A program made the position numbers and the translations under genes. This document shows, in pieces, positions 36,045 through 44,777 of a stretch of 58,489 bases of DNA. The notes under the pieces were generated by a model, which was not told where the DNA came from, did not search any database, and saw only the letters and a list, made by a program, of their open reading frames with translations. The stretch comes from Desulfofustis glycolicus DSM 9705. GTDB lineage: Bacteria; Desulfobacterota; Desulfobulbia; Desulfobulbales; Desulfocapsaceae. Location of the stretch: positions 1-58,489 of the forward strand of contig NZ_FQXS01000027.1 of NCBI RefSeq assembly GCF_900130015.1, read 5' to 3'. Numbering within the stretch: position 1 is the first letter of the stretch; each line of letters starts with the position of its first letter.

Positions 36045-38099
36045 TCAATTTCTTATTATGCTCTTACAATGATTAACAAAGTGTCGCAACCGCAGAAGCG
36101 GGCTGAGGCGCAGGGCCAGTTCACTCCGGTTCCAGAGGGTGCTCTCCCGACCTACTTTTTTTGCCAGCGGTTGATGAATACCATGGAAATCGTCGAGGTG
36201 ATGGCGATTCCGGATTGCCAGTATTTCTTTCGTTGACGGGAACGCTAGTTTTGCCGTCAACAGATAGTTCAGCCACGGGCGGTAATCTTCGAGGGAATAA
36301 CCGAGCAGCGCCGAGGCCGCGGCAAAACGCGGCACGGCATCAAACAGGCCCTGCTGAAGGGATGAATAGTAAAGGTCCTGCTGCTTCTCGGCCTGCCCGA
36401 TCACGTCGTCGCAATTCCGGAACTTCAGGCGGTACCCATCTTCCGCCAGTTCATACCCGTCAAGTGTCGGATGCGGCGCCCGGCACGCCTCCTCGAATGT
36501 GTCACGGGCGTAGAGCAGACAACTGGCGCCGAGATCGAACCGGTGTCGATCGTAGATGACGCCGTGCAGGCTGTTCTTCAAATCCTGTTCAAACGGGATG
36601 CCGCGCGTCGCTCCGAACACGTAGCCCACTATCCGCGGGCAGTCGTCCCGGTGACGGACCGCCTGGTAGAGAAAGCGTTGAATCGTGCCCAGCCACCCGA
36701 TATCGACCACCGCTACCTCTTTTTCAGCAAAAAAGCCGATCTCTTCGAGATACCGCATTAACGCGTCATTGGCCGGCCGGGTCTGTCGCCTGACCTCCTG
36801 CTGAAACCCTTCATCATCGAGCAGTTCCAGAAAATGGACACTGTTCTGTTGATCGTAACCGGCATGGAGTGGGGAGAGGCAGGTATCCGGCTCGAGCCGG
36901 TGGCGCCGCAGATGCGGGGTCATGGCCTCAATATCGAATTTGAAAATCCGCGCCAGGTCTCTGAAGTCACGATTCCCGGGCGGCAGAAAGGCGATGCTAG
37001 CGGCCCTGCGGGTCAGACCGAGGTGGGCACAACTGGCCCCGGCCAAGGCCATACGGCTGACATAGAGATAGTCGATCCGGGGCAGACACCCATCGGGGAA
37101 AAGAAACGGGGCACACTGTTCCCACACTTTTTTGAAGGTATAGCCTTCCCGGGAGAAGAAAAAGACCCGTTTCAGATCGAGTCGTCGACACTCTTCAGCG
37201 ATATGCTGGACGAAACTTCCGACGAGCGGACCGAGAAAGTTATAGCCTTCTATGTAGAGATCGTCCCGCGGCACGTTTTCCGCTTCGAGCGGCAGCATCA
37301 GTTGCTGCAGGGCACGGCCTCGATAAAACGATTTGCCTTTGCCGTAATTGACATAACGCTTGACCAGGGCCTTGCGAAATTTTTCCGTACCGTCGCGCAG
37401 GACCATGGCCTGCACACCGAATTCCGCCGGCCGCAGGCCATCTGAAATCGGATTGTCACCGACATGCAGCCAGGAGGAGTAATCGAGATCGTACCGCTGC
37501 TGCATCAACGGGTACGCCTTCCCCGAAGCTTTGGCCAGAAAGGAATCGGCCGAGGAGACGACATCTTCGACAAGGTCGAGCAGACCGGCATGTCTGCAGA
37601 GCACACGGATATGCTGGGCAGGCAGGTATATATCGGTGACGATAAACAGGCGCTTCCCCTCGTCGTGCAACTCATGCAGCCAGTCCAGCAATTCCTGCCG
37701 CACCACGAGCATGGTATTCTCCATGGCCAGTTCGTAGTCGGTCACCCGCTCGAGCAGCCGCTCATCGAACTGCTCGCCAAAAACGGTGACGAGCAGTTCC
37801 CGCATGAACCGGGGGTAGCACGCCTCGTGATCCTCGAAAGTCTGCCCCGTTTCATCACGGTGGCGCTGTTCGATGGTGTCACGCAGTTTCTGGACTGCCT
37901 GCCAGGAGCGGGAGATCCCGGCGACGGCGGCAAGAGAGGAGATGAAACGGGCCACCGGGAGCTTGACGAGATCGGGATCATGGATGCGACGAATGAGCAG
38001 CGTATCGAATAGATCGAAGCTGACGATATCGCAGCGGGCGGACCGTTTTCGGCCCTCTCTGATCAGCTTTTTGAGTGAATAAAATGTAGTGCAAGCCAT
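36045..38099 (-). CDS. HAD-superfamily protein with C-terminal glycan-locus domain (COG5610-like)
   Basis: 684 aa. Residues 22-240 are a HAD hydrolase domain: motif I IVSFDLFDTLLIRR, motif II-like FIVTDIYLPA, Lys in KASGKAYPL and motif IV WLHVGDNPISDG. The C-terminal 400 residues are an unrecognised domain with KRVFFFSREGYTFKKVWEQ, DYLYVSRMALA and EVAVVDIGWLGTIQRFLYQ, a pattern seen in proteins of polysaccharide gene clusters. A role in making or modifying phosphorylated sugars is an inference from context. It is translationally close to the 78-aa gene downstream. Confidence 0.82.
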   Translation of the reverse strand: MACTTFYSLKKLIREGRKRSARCDIVSFDLFDTLLIRRIHDPDLVKLPVARFISSLAAVAGISRSWQAVQKLRDTIEQRHRDETGQTFEDHEACYPRFMRELLVTVFGEQFDERLLERVTDYELAMENTMLVVRQELLDWLHELHDEGKRLFIVTDIYLPAQHIRVLCRHAGLLDLVEDVVSSADSFLAKASGKAYPLMQQRYDLDYSSWLHVGDNPISDGLRPAEFGVQAMVLRDGTEKFRKALVKRYVNYGKGKSFYRGRALQQLMLPLEAENVPRDDLYIEGYNFLGPLVGSFVQHIAEECRRLDLKRVFFFSREGYTFKKVWEQCAPFLFPDGCLPRIDYLYVSRMALAGASCAHLGLTRRAASIAFLPPGNRDFRDLARIFKFDIEAMTPHLRRHRLEPDTCLSPLHAGYDQQNSVHFLELLDDEGFQQEVRRQTRPANDALMRYLEEIGFFAEKEVAVVDIGWLGTIQRFLYQAVRHRDDCPRIVGYVFGATRGIPFEQDLKNSLHGVIYDRHRFDLGASCLLYARDTFEEACRAPHPTLDGYELAEDGYRLKFRNCDDVIGQAEKQQDLYYSSLQQGLFDAVPRFAAASALLGYSLEDYRPWLNYLLTAKLAFPSTKEILAIRNRHHLDDFHGIHQPLAKKVGRESTLWNRSELALRLSPLLRLRHFVNHCKSIIRN

Positions 38100-38125
38100 T
38101 GATGCGCCGCTGAACCGGCAAACAG

Positions 38126-39037
38126 TCAGGTTCGTTTCTTGTTGATCCAGATTTTCAGCGCCTTACCGAGCTGCCGAACAGCAGGTCGCACGCCCCGGGG
38201 CGAGGGAGGAGCACTGAGCGCCCTGACCTCGCCGAGTTCACGTTCCAATTCGACCAATCGGTCAAAGCCCGCCTCAACATACCCGCGAGACCGCTCGGGG
38301 ACAACGGCGAGCAGATATTTCTTGATCAATTGCTGATCCTGCTGCCGTCCGGCAATCGCCGCTTCACTGAGGGTATTTCCGCCATGAATCCGGTAATAGA
38401 GCAGCTTCTCGTCGGCGACGTAACGGACACGATCGGGAAAGACAGTCAGCATGCGAAAGATGAAATCGTAATCGTGCAGATACCGAAGAGAACAGAACGG
38501 TCCGACCCGACGAGCCGCTTCGGCCGTCATAAACAGGTTGGACGTCGTGACCATGAAATTTCCTTTCAGAAAAGCGGTGTAGAGATCACCGCAAACAAAA
38601 TAAAAATCACGGTTTTTGCGATGCCAGCGATTCCAGCCGAAGTCCGGATCGTCAAACTCGGCTCCCGTAGCATCGATCGGAATCACGTCGGAAAAGGCAC
38701 ACACTGCATCGTCCGAACGACAGGCGTCATAAAGCTTTTCCAGACGATCGAGGGTATAGAGGTCGTCGGAATTCAGGATGGCAATATATCGTCCGCGCGC
38801 CAGGGAGATGCCGCGGTTGATGGTATTGAAGGCATCCTGATTTTCCTGATAAAAATAGCGGAGCCGCTGATCGGTGAACCCCTGCACCACCTCCCCGGTC
38901 CGGTCTGTCGAACCGTCGTCGACAACGATCAACTCAAGATCAGCGCAGCTTTGACCCAAAACGCTGTCCACTGCCGCGCCGACAAATAGTTCGTGATTGT
39001 AAGCCGGTATGACAACCGAAATGAGCGGCTCCGTCAT
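38126..39037 (-). CDS. family 2 glycosyltransferase
   Basis: 303 aa GT-A fold enzyme. It begins ISVVIPAYNHELFVGAAVDSVL; the nucleotide-binding VVDDGSTDRTGE and the DxD-type metal motif NSDD in ILNSDDLY are present, and the acceptor-side HDYDFIFRML follows at about residue 190. It transfers a sugar from a nucleotide sugar to a growing surface glycan. No membrane helix. The last 40 residues are basic. It is the fourth gene of the glycan operon counted from 42754. Confidence 0.92.
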   Translation of the reverse strand: MTEPLISVVIPAYNHELFVGAAVDSVLGQSCADLELIVVDDGSTDRTGEVVQGFTDQRLRYFYQENQDAFNTINRGISLARGRYIAILNSDDLYTLDRLEKLYDACRSDDAVCAFSDVIPIDATGAEFDDPDFGWNRWHRKNRDFYFVCGDLYTAFLKGNFMVTTSNLFMTAEAARRVGPFCSLRYLHDYDFIFRMLTVFPDRVRYVADEKLLYYRIHGGNTLSEAAIAGRQQDQQLIKKYLLAVVPERSRGYVEAGFDRLVELERELGEVRALSAPPSPRGVRPAVRQLGKALKIWINKKRT

Positions 39038-39134
39038 AATCTGCCACGTATGATGATAGTTCTCCTCTTAGCGTCAAGCCATGCGCGCATGGCGGTCCTG
39101 TCCGGTTGGCAGGACATATCGGATGGCTGCTGTA

Positions 39135-41546
39135 CTAATGAAGTTTTGCAGTCTCGTCAAGGCATTCTTCTTCCCGCCCGGTGAGCCAGCGCTGAAAATG
39201 CCGGTCATCGATCTGGTGCTCTATCAATCTGCCAGTATTATAAAACGGGTCGGGTCGAGCGAGCAAATCCCGCCACTTCTGTTGAAAAACCTCCTTCTCG
39301 CCGGGAACGCCGGCAGGTCGCTCTCCGTACTCCAGCGCCATCTCTGTGCCGAGATCAACAACAACGTCGGGGACATAGAGAATCTTTTTGCCGGTTTGAA
39401 AAACGCTGAGCGAAAAGTCGTGCATGGTCAGCACGCTCGGAAATTTTTCCGGATCAAAGCCCCCGATTTGCTGGTACAGCGCCCGGCTGAAGACACAGAT
39501 GCTCCAATCGCAACAGCGCACCAGTTGCGGATTGTGCAGGCCGTTGAAGTGCCGGCTCATGGCCGCCAAGGCAGCACCAAAATGGTGGTCGCTGTGATCA
39601 TCCGGATCCGGTATCGCCAGCGAACGGCCGTCTTGACCGCCGTAGGCAACTCGTCCGCAGACAATACCCAGGTCCGGGTCCTGGAGGAGCGGCGCTGCCA
39701 GGTGATGGAGCCATGCTTCACTGATATCCTGTGGGGACGACCCGATCAGCACGACATAGTCCGCCCTATCGGCCGCAATCGCCTCGTGGAAGGCGACGGC
39801 CTTGGCTGCCGGAGGCCGCGAAATGGGCGCCGCTCCTGGTTGCGGCAGCACGAGTACTTCGAAATTATCATACCCGGCCTGCGCCTTGACGGCCTCACAG
39901 TGCCGGGCGGAAATCGGTTTGCTGCCTGGAGACCACACGAGGACCGAGATGCGCGGCTCGGCAGTCCGCCGATAAACCACACGATAATGGAAGTTCAGGT
40001 GGTTATCGACCACCTCCGCGGCAATTCCACGCCTGGCCAGTGATTCTGCCAGAGCTCGTTTGCCCGCCTCATGGGCATAGGGTTTTTTCTCGTGGTTGAT
40101 GCTCGTCGACGTTGCGGCCGTCCGCCAATGATAAAGAACGTGCGGGATATGGACGACCTGCTCGGTCTGCTCGGTCGCCCGCAGGACCAGATCGAAGTCC
40201 TGGGCCCCGTCATAGGCGCCGCTCATCGCTCCGATTTTCCGGTAGAGTTCTCTCTTGATAACGACAAAATGGGTGACGTAGTTATGGGAAAACAGCAGTT
40301 CACGGTTAAAGTCCGGCTTGTGGAAAACCCCCTGCCTGGATCCGTCGTCGCCGACCAGGTCCTCGTCGGTATACAAAAGGGAAGCACCGGTCTCGTTGAT
40401 GCTGTGAACAACTCGATATAAACAGTCGAGCGTCAGTTCGTCGTCATGATCGAGAAAACCGAGGTAGTCGCCAACGGCCAGATCAACCCCGGTTGCCGTA
40501 GCCCCCGAGATCCCGGTATTGCGCTGATGAAACGCCACGCTGATACGGTCATCCCGGGCGGCCCACTGTCTGAGCAATTCCGGAATTTCTTCGTTGCTGC
40601 TGCAATCATCGACCAGACAGAGTTGCCAGTGCGGATAGGCCTGATAGAGCACCGACCTGATGCAGCAGTTGAGGAAATGAGGATTGGTGTCATGCACCGG
40701 GACGATAATTGAAATAGTCGGTTTGTAGGGCAGCTCGGCAATGCGGGAGTCGGTATAGTTGCCTGAGAAAACACCGCTCCGCAGGTAATGGGCCAACGGC
40801 GAGTCTTGCGTGCTGCCCCGCAGATAGCGCTTTCGGTAATAACAAGGGTCAAACCACTCACTGGGTCGCACCGCACCCTCTGATTCAACCGTTACATAAT
40901 GAACCAGCGGGTCACGGCGGGCGGCTTCTCCGACTGAGCACTGCTGCAGATAAAACGGGGGATCAAAGACCGGGATAGGGCTTTTCTTTTCCTTCGAGCC
41001 ATAGAGTTTATAGTGGCGAATGATCCAATTCCTTGCAGGCTGCAACACCTGAGTCTTGTCAATATACCAATCGATGTCAAAGAAATCAGACGGGCTGACA
41101 GCCGACTCGGCACCGGTTCGTGTGTAGTGTGTGAGTGGGTTCTCCCGGTGCGGATCCCAATCAGTGCGCTGACGATACAGATCCGGGTCGAAATAGGGGC
41201 TCGGCCACCAGCCCCGTTTCCAGCCCTTTCTCAAGTAATGAGCGAACGGATTGCGCCGCAGGCCGTGGGGAAAGTGCTTTTTCAGATAAAAAGCCGTATC
41301 AAACAGCGGGTGCGGGTCCGGCAATTGCCGCCAACTTCGGCACACCTGGGTAAAACCGTGCAGACTCCGCCGCCAATGGAGAAAATAGGTGAGCAGCGGG
41401 TCACCGGCCAGTAACTCTTTGTCATCAATGAAACTGAAATAGTACTGAACATCGAAGACCTGGAGATTACGAACATAGCGATAATCCCGATAATCCGTGC
41501 TGATCAGACTTTTGCAGAGCAGCCTGAGGTGCTTCCATAGTCTCAT
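39135..41546 (-). CDS. large glycosyltransferase with N-terminal FD-x-x-YY / HYL tandem repeats
   Basis: 803 aa. Residues 31-262 contain about six degenerate ~38-residue units, each with FD-x-x-(W/F/Y)Y and later (N/D)PL-x-HYL-x-x-G; examples are FDTAFY...NPFAHYLRKG and FDPCYY...SPLAHYLRSG. A GT2 catalytic domain follows (about 275-480: ISIIVPVHD, LVDDCSSN, FLDHDDEL, DGAQDFDLVLRA). A second GT-like region (about 530-770) has CDWSICVFSRALYQQIGGFDPEKF but no clear DxD. The repeats are known from glycosyltransferases of other glycan loci; their role is unknown. The start overlaps the upstream gene's stop by 4 nt. Confidence 0.9.
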   Translation of the reverse strand: MRLWKHLRLLCKSLISTDYRDYRYVRNLQVFDVQYYFSFIDDKELLAGDPLLTYFLHWRRSLHGFTQVCRSWRQLPDPHPLFDTAFYLKKHFPHGLRRNPFAHYLRKGWKRGWWPSPYFDPDLYRQRTDWDPHRENPLTHYTRTGAESAVSPSDFFDIDWYIDKTQVLQPARNWIIRHYKLYGSKEKKSPIPVFDPPFYLQQCSVGEAARRDPLVHYVTVESEGAVRPSEWFDPCYYRKRYLRGSTQDSPLAHYLRSGVFSGNYTDSRIAELPYKPTISIIVPVHDTNPHFLNCCIRSVLYQAYPHWQLCLVDDCSSNEEIPELLRQWAARDDRISVAFHQRNTGISGATATGVDLAVGDYLGFLDHDDELTLDCLYRVVHSINETGASLLYTDEDLVGDDGSRQGVFHKPDFNRELLFSHNYVTHFVVIKRELYRKIGAMSGAYDGAQDFDLVLRATEQTEQVVHIPHVLYHWRTAATSTSINHEKKPYAHEAGKRALAESLARRGIAAEVVDNHLNFHYRVVYRRTAEPRISVLVWSPGSKPISARHCEAVKAQAGYDNFEVLVLPQPGAAPISRPPAAKAVAFHEAIAADRADYVVLIGSSPQDISEAWLHHLAAPLLQDPDLGIVCGRVAYGGQDGRSLAIPDPDDHSDHHFGAALAAMSRHFNGLHNPQLVRCCDWSICVFSRALYQQIGGFDPEKFPSVLTMHDFSLSVFQTGKKILYVPDVVVDLGTEMALEYGERPAGVPGEKEVFQQKWRDLLARPDPFYNTGRLIEHQIDDRHFQRWLTGREEECLDETAKLH

Positions 41547-42754
41547 GTCCGACCGTCTCTTTTGCGAAACGGGATCAATTTCGCCAACATGGCACGACAG
41601 CTGGTGCGTACCAATTGTTCATTTTGATACTCGACAATACGGTGCAATGCGGCTTCTCCCAAAGCGAGCAGGTCGACGGTTATCACGATAGTGCGGACCA
41701 CGTCACCACCGCCGGATATCGGCGCCGGCAGGAAAATCTGGGGATCGGCGGTGTCGAAATAAAACAGGTTCCCCTGCCGATAGAGGGCGTTGGCACCGAC
41801 GAGCGTTATATCGACACCTGACCGACCCTGGCCGGTATCCGTTTCAACACTGATCAACTCGACAATAACCGGGCAATCGGCAGGGTCGAAACGAAAGGCG
41901 CGTTGCTGAGCGACCGTCTCAATCGGAAACGTCAGCACCTGCCGGCCCCGGTTCACTTTTCGGGCAATACTGCCGTCGTTGCTGAGCCCGTCGCCACAAT
42001 CGACGTAGAGCCGAGCGGTACGATACGATTCCCGAGCCTCCAGCAACGGCGCCAGCCAGACCTCGATATGCTCGCCGATGAAGGTGGCATGACGTTGGTA
42101 AATACGTTTGAACATCGCCATTTTCTGCTTTTTTTCCTTGCTGCGCACCATCGAATCGGCAGCCACTCGGTAATAGAAATAACGACCGTCCAGCCGCCGC
42201 ACCGCCCTGCCCCGTTCGATCAGGGATAGCCAGAATTCATAATCCTCCCAGCCATAAACCATGCCGGTGTCGTAGCCGCGGACCAACTCCCAGTCGGCGC
42301 GGCGAAACAGCGCGCTGCAGAAGATGACGTTGTCCCGCAACATCTCGTCGATACTGTATTGGGGCAGCAGCCAATCGGCTTCAACCGCCCCGAAAAGTCG
42401 GGCCTGGCAATAGACGATGCCGGTGTCCGGCTCCGTCTCAAGCACGGCCACCGCCTCCTCGAGGTACCGGGGCGCAATACGGTCGTCGGCGTCGAGCGGC
42501 AAGATATAAACGCCGGTGGCTGCTGCGATGCCGTTGTTGCGGGCGGCGGCTAGCCCCTGGTTGTCAGTGGTCACCACCCGGGTCTTGTCGCGCCGATAGG
42601 TAGCGAGCTTTTGCCTGGTCGATACGTCGGTGGAACCGTCGTTGACGACGATGATCTCCAGATCGGTAAAGGTCTGCGCCAAAACCGAATCAACGGCTTC
42701 GTCGAGAAAGGCTCCCTGGTTATAACAGGGGATGATAACACTTACCTTGGGCAT
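41543..42754 (-). CDS. family 2 glycosyltransferase with C-terminal extension
   Basis: 403 aa. The GT2 domain occupies residues 1-230: KVSVIIPCYNQGAFLDEAVDSVL, VVNDGSTD, ILPLDADDRI (metal-binding DxD) and YGWEDYEFWLSLIERG, the ED acceptor motif. The remaining ~150 residues are beta-rich (VWLAPLLEARESYRTARLYVDCGDG...), resembling extensions seen in other glycan-locus enzymes. It is the first gene of the glycan operon. Confidence 0.92.
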   Translation of the reverse strand: MPKVSVIIPCYNQGAFLDEAVDSVLAQTFTDLEIIVVNDGSTDVSTRQKLATYRRDKTRVVTTDNQGLAAARNNGIAAATGVYILPLDADDRIAPRYLEEAVAVLETEPDTGIVYCQARLFGAVEADWLLPQYSIDEMLRDNVIFCSALFRRADWELVRGYDTGMVYGWEDYEFWLSLIERGRAVRRLDGRYFYYRVAADSMVRSKEKKQKMAMFKRIYQRHATFIGEHIEVWLAPLLEARESYRTARLYVDCGDGLSNDGSIARKVNRGRQVLTFPIETVAQQRAFRFDPADCPVIVELISVETDTGQGRSGVDITLVGANALYRQGNLFYFDTADPQIFLPAPISGGGDVVRTIVITVDLLALGEAALHRIVEYQNEQLVRTSCRAMLAKLIPFRKRDGRT

Positions 42755-42795
42755 AAAATCTGCTGTTCACTCCTGCATACGCCGCTCATTTCACT

Positions 42796-42846
42796 CTTTC
42801 CATTCCGGCTGATCCGGTTTTACCAGGGCTCAACCGGAATGGAAAG
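42796..42846. repeat. 13-bp perfect inverted repeat
   Basis: CTTTCCATTCCGG (42796-42808) and its exact complement CCGGAATGGAAAG (42834-42846) with a 25-nt loop that itself contains CCGGTT and AACC partners. It lies between the bzaF/thiC stop and the first glycosyltransferase gene. There is no T-run on either strand, so it is a hairpin or operator-like site rather than a standard terminator. Confidence 0.55.
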
Positions 42847-42888
42847 CAGCCGTCGCCAACCAATAAAACGGCAGCATACTACCCTGTT

Positions 42889-44247
42889 TTAGCGTTCGGG
42901 TAAACGGTCATCGGCGGCTCGCTGTGCCGCCTCATCAGGGTGGCGTTGTTTTGCCGACGAAAGATCGCCGGCAAACAGAGTCATGCCTCGCTTCATTGCA
43001 CAAAAGTCACCGCACATGGTACAGGTTTTTTCATCGCCCGGCATCCTGCTTGCCCTGATGGCGGCCGCCGCATCAGGGAACAGCAGCGATTTGAGATGTT
43101 CGTCCCAGGCTCCGTCGCGTCGTGCCATGGCAACCCGTTTTTCCGCATCGCGCCTTTGGGGGTATTTGGCGATATCACCAATGCGTGCGGCAAGGCGGGT
43201 GGCCCGAACCCCTTCCCGCACGTCATCAATACCGGGCAGGGCCAGGTGTTCCGCAGGTGTGATATAACAGATCAAATCGGCACCGTAACGAGCCGAATTG
43301 GCCGCTCCGATCGCCGCCGTCAGGTGATCGTAACCGGCACCGGAATCGGCGGGCAACGGTCCGAGCACATAGTACGGCGACCCGCCGCTCATCGCCTTTT
43401 CCAGCATGATATTGCCGGCGATCTCGTCGAGCGGCACATGGCCCGGCCCCTCGACCATGGTCTGGCAACCCATCTCGCGACCCAACTCGGCAAGCTCGCA
43501 ATTGATGACCATTTCCGCCACCTGCGCCCGATCATGGCTGTCGTGGATCGCACCTGCCCTGATACCGTTTCCCAGCGACAGGACGGCATCGTAGCGTTTG
43601 AGCAGCGCGCATACCCGATCGAATTGCTCATAAAGCGGGTTTTCCCGGTTCGTATACTCCATCCAGGAGACCATAAAGGTCCCCCCCTTCGAAACCAGAC
43701 CGCCGTAGCGAAAGCCCTGTTTTCGTAGCCGTTCTATGGAGAAGCGGTTGATACCGCAATGGATGGCCATGAATGAAACACCGTCTTGGAGTTGTCGTTC
43801 GATCACCTCGAACAGGTATTCACTGTCGAGCTTGTTTGGATTTCGGTAACGACGGGCTGCTTCGGCGAAGGCCTGATAGAGCGGGACGGTGCCGACCGGC
43901 AGCCGCGTCACCTCAATCACCGATCTCCTGACCAAATCCAGATCTCCGCCGGTGGACAACTCCATCAGCGTGTCGGCACCTTCAGATTCGGCCATTTTCG
44001 CTTTGGCAATTTCCAGATCCACGTCGGCGATATCCGATGAGGTACCGATGGATGCGTTCACCTTGGTCCGCAATCCCTGCCCGATGCCGACCAGTCGCTG
44101 GCGACGCCGGCTACCGATCGGGATGACCAGTCGGCCGGCCAACACCTTATCGCGCACTGCTTCCGGCCTGCATCCTTCCTGCCCGGCAACGTCTTGCATA
44201 GCCGGGGTGATGATGTGTTCACGGGCATACTCGATTTGTGTTTTCAT
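42889..44247 (-). CDS. bzaF: ThiC-family radical SAM enzyme, probable 5-hydroxybenzimidazole synthase BzaF
   Basis: 452 aa. ThiC fold: KTQIEYAREHIITPAM at the start, GLRTKVNASIGTSSD, ADTLMELSTGGDLD, GIRAGAIHDSHDRAQ, MVEGPGHVPLDEI and the C-terminal cluster motif CTMCGDFC (Cys-x2-Cys-x3-Cys). ThiC makes the thiamin pyrimidine from aminoimidazole ribotide; its paralogue BzaF makes hydroxybenzimidazole, the precursor of the B12 lower ligand, from the same substrate. A cobalamin, not TPP, riboswitch precedes the gene, which favours BzaF. The residues alone do not settle this for me. ATG 44247 has AGAGGAG 7 nt upstream. Confidence 0.8.
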   Translation of the reverse strand: MKTQIEYAREHIITPAMQDVAGQEGCRPEAVRDKVLAGRLVIPIGSRRRQRLVGIGQGLRTKVNASIGTSSDIADVDLEIAKAKMAESEGADTLMELSTGGDLDLVRRSVIEVTRLPVGTVPLYQAFAEAARRYRNPNKLDSEYLFEVIERQLQDGVSFMAIHCGINRFSIERLRKQGFRYGGLVSKGGTFMVSWMEYTNRENPLYEQFDRVCALLKRYDAVLSLGNGIRAGAIHDSHDRAQVAEMVINCELAELGREMGCQTMVEGPGHVPLDEIAGNIMLEKAMSGGSPYYVLGPLPADSGAGYDHLTAAIGAANSARYGADLICYITPAEHLALPGIDDVREGVRATRLAARIGDIAKYPQRRDAEKRVAMARRDGAWDEHLKSLLFPDAAAAIRASRMPGDEKTCTMCGDFCAMKRGMTLFAGDLSSAKQRHPDEAAQRAADDRLPER

Positions 44248-44285
44248 ACGATAGCTCCTCTGCAATGCAATCCGCCGGGAGTGGG

Positions 44286-44326
44286 CAAAAAAAAGAGTCC
44301 GTACCGGATAAACCGATACGGACTCT
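44286..44326 (-). terminator. riboswitch expression-platform terminator
   Basis: On the minus strand a 14-bp stem (AGAGTCCGTA... with its complement, one wobble) and TTTAT loop is followed by T8. It lies between the cobalamin aptamer and the bzaF start codon, so it fits premature termination when cobalamin is bound. Confidence 0.88.
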
Positions 44327-44350
44327 CAGCGGACAATGTGAGTGTACGTG

Positions 44351-44535
44351 CAGCCAGGCAGGTCTTCTGACTTACGGATCACCCTCCGGAGCACCTTCCC
44401 GTTGTCCCGTTATCGATCGGTACAACAGTGGTCTCTTGCTCCTTCGTCCCCGCTTACAGCGCCGGCCCAACGTCATGGATTTTCACCATGTTCCCTTTTC
44501 ACCGGATCCCATACCCGGCACCTGGCATGCTCTGT
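44351..44535 (-). promoter_or_regulatory. cobalamin (B12) riboswitch
   Basis: The minus strand reads GGTGCCGGGTATGG, GGTGAAAAGGGAAC, GGTGAAAATCCATGACG, a GCGCTGTAAGCGGGGACG core segment, and ends with the B12 box AAGTCAGAAGACCTGCCTGGC-like sequence at 44353-44373. These are, in order, the conserved blocks of the AdoCbl-class aptamer. It is followed by the intrinsic terminator at 44286-44326 and then the bzaF/thiC ribosome-binding site. Confidence 0.93.
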
Positions 44536-44543
44536 CGGCTCTT

Positions 44544-44572
44544 TTGATACCGAGTCGGCCACCACTTGTAAA
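44544..44572 (-). promoter_or_regulatory. sigma-70 promoter of riboswitch-bzaF
   Basis: On the minus strand TTTACA (44567-44572), a 17-nt spacer and TATCAA (44544-44549). Transcription would begin near 44537, just ahead of the first aptamer block. Confidence 0.6.
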
Positions 44573-44593
44573 GCAAAATTATCAGGAAATAAT

Positions 44594-44770
44594 GGGGAGC
44601 TTGAAATATTCGAAATTTCGTTCAAGGTCGAGGCGCGCAAGAAAGTTTCTCTGAAAATCGGCGGGACAGGTTTTAACCTGTCCCCCGCTCACTTTCAAAT
44701 GATACTACATTGTAATAATTTGATTACGTAACGATGAGGTCGGGCGAAATGGAACTTTTCCACGGTTCCC
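44594..44770 (+). repeat. palindromic intergenic repeat, copy D with replaced centre
   Basis: The outer arms match copies A and E (GGGGAGCTTGAAATATTCGA at the left, TTTCCACGGTTCCC at the right, plus ATTTCGTTCAAGGTCGAGGC and TAACGATGAGGTCGGGCG). The centre is different and longer: it contains GGGACAGGTT-TT-AACCTGTCCC, a 10-bp perfect palindrome absent from the other copies. Total length about 177 bp. It ends 7 nt before the stop of the sulfotransferase gene. Confidence 0.8.
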
Positions 44771-44777
44771 TAATACC

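Noticed and set aside
44351-44535. TPP riboswitch in front of a thiC-like gene
   Set aside because: The conserved blocks and the B12 box are those of the cobalamin aptamer; the TPP box CUGAGA-type core was not found in the proper context.
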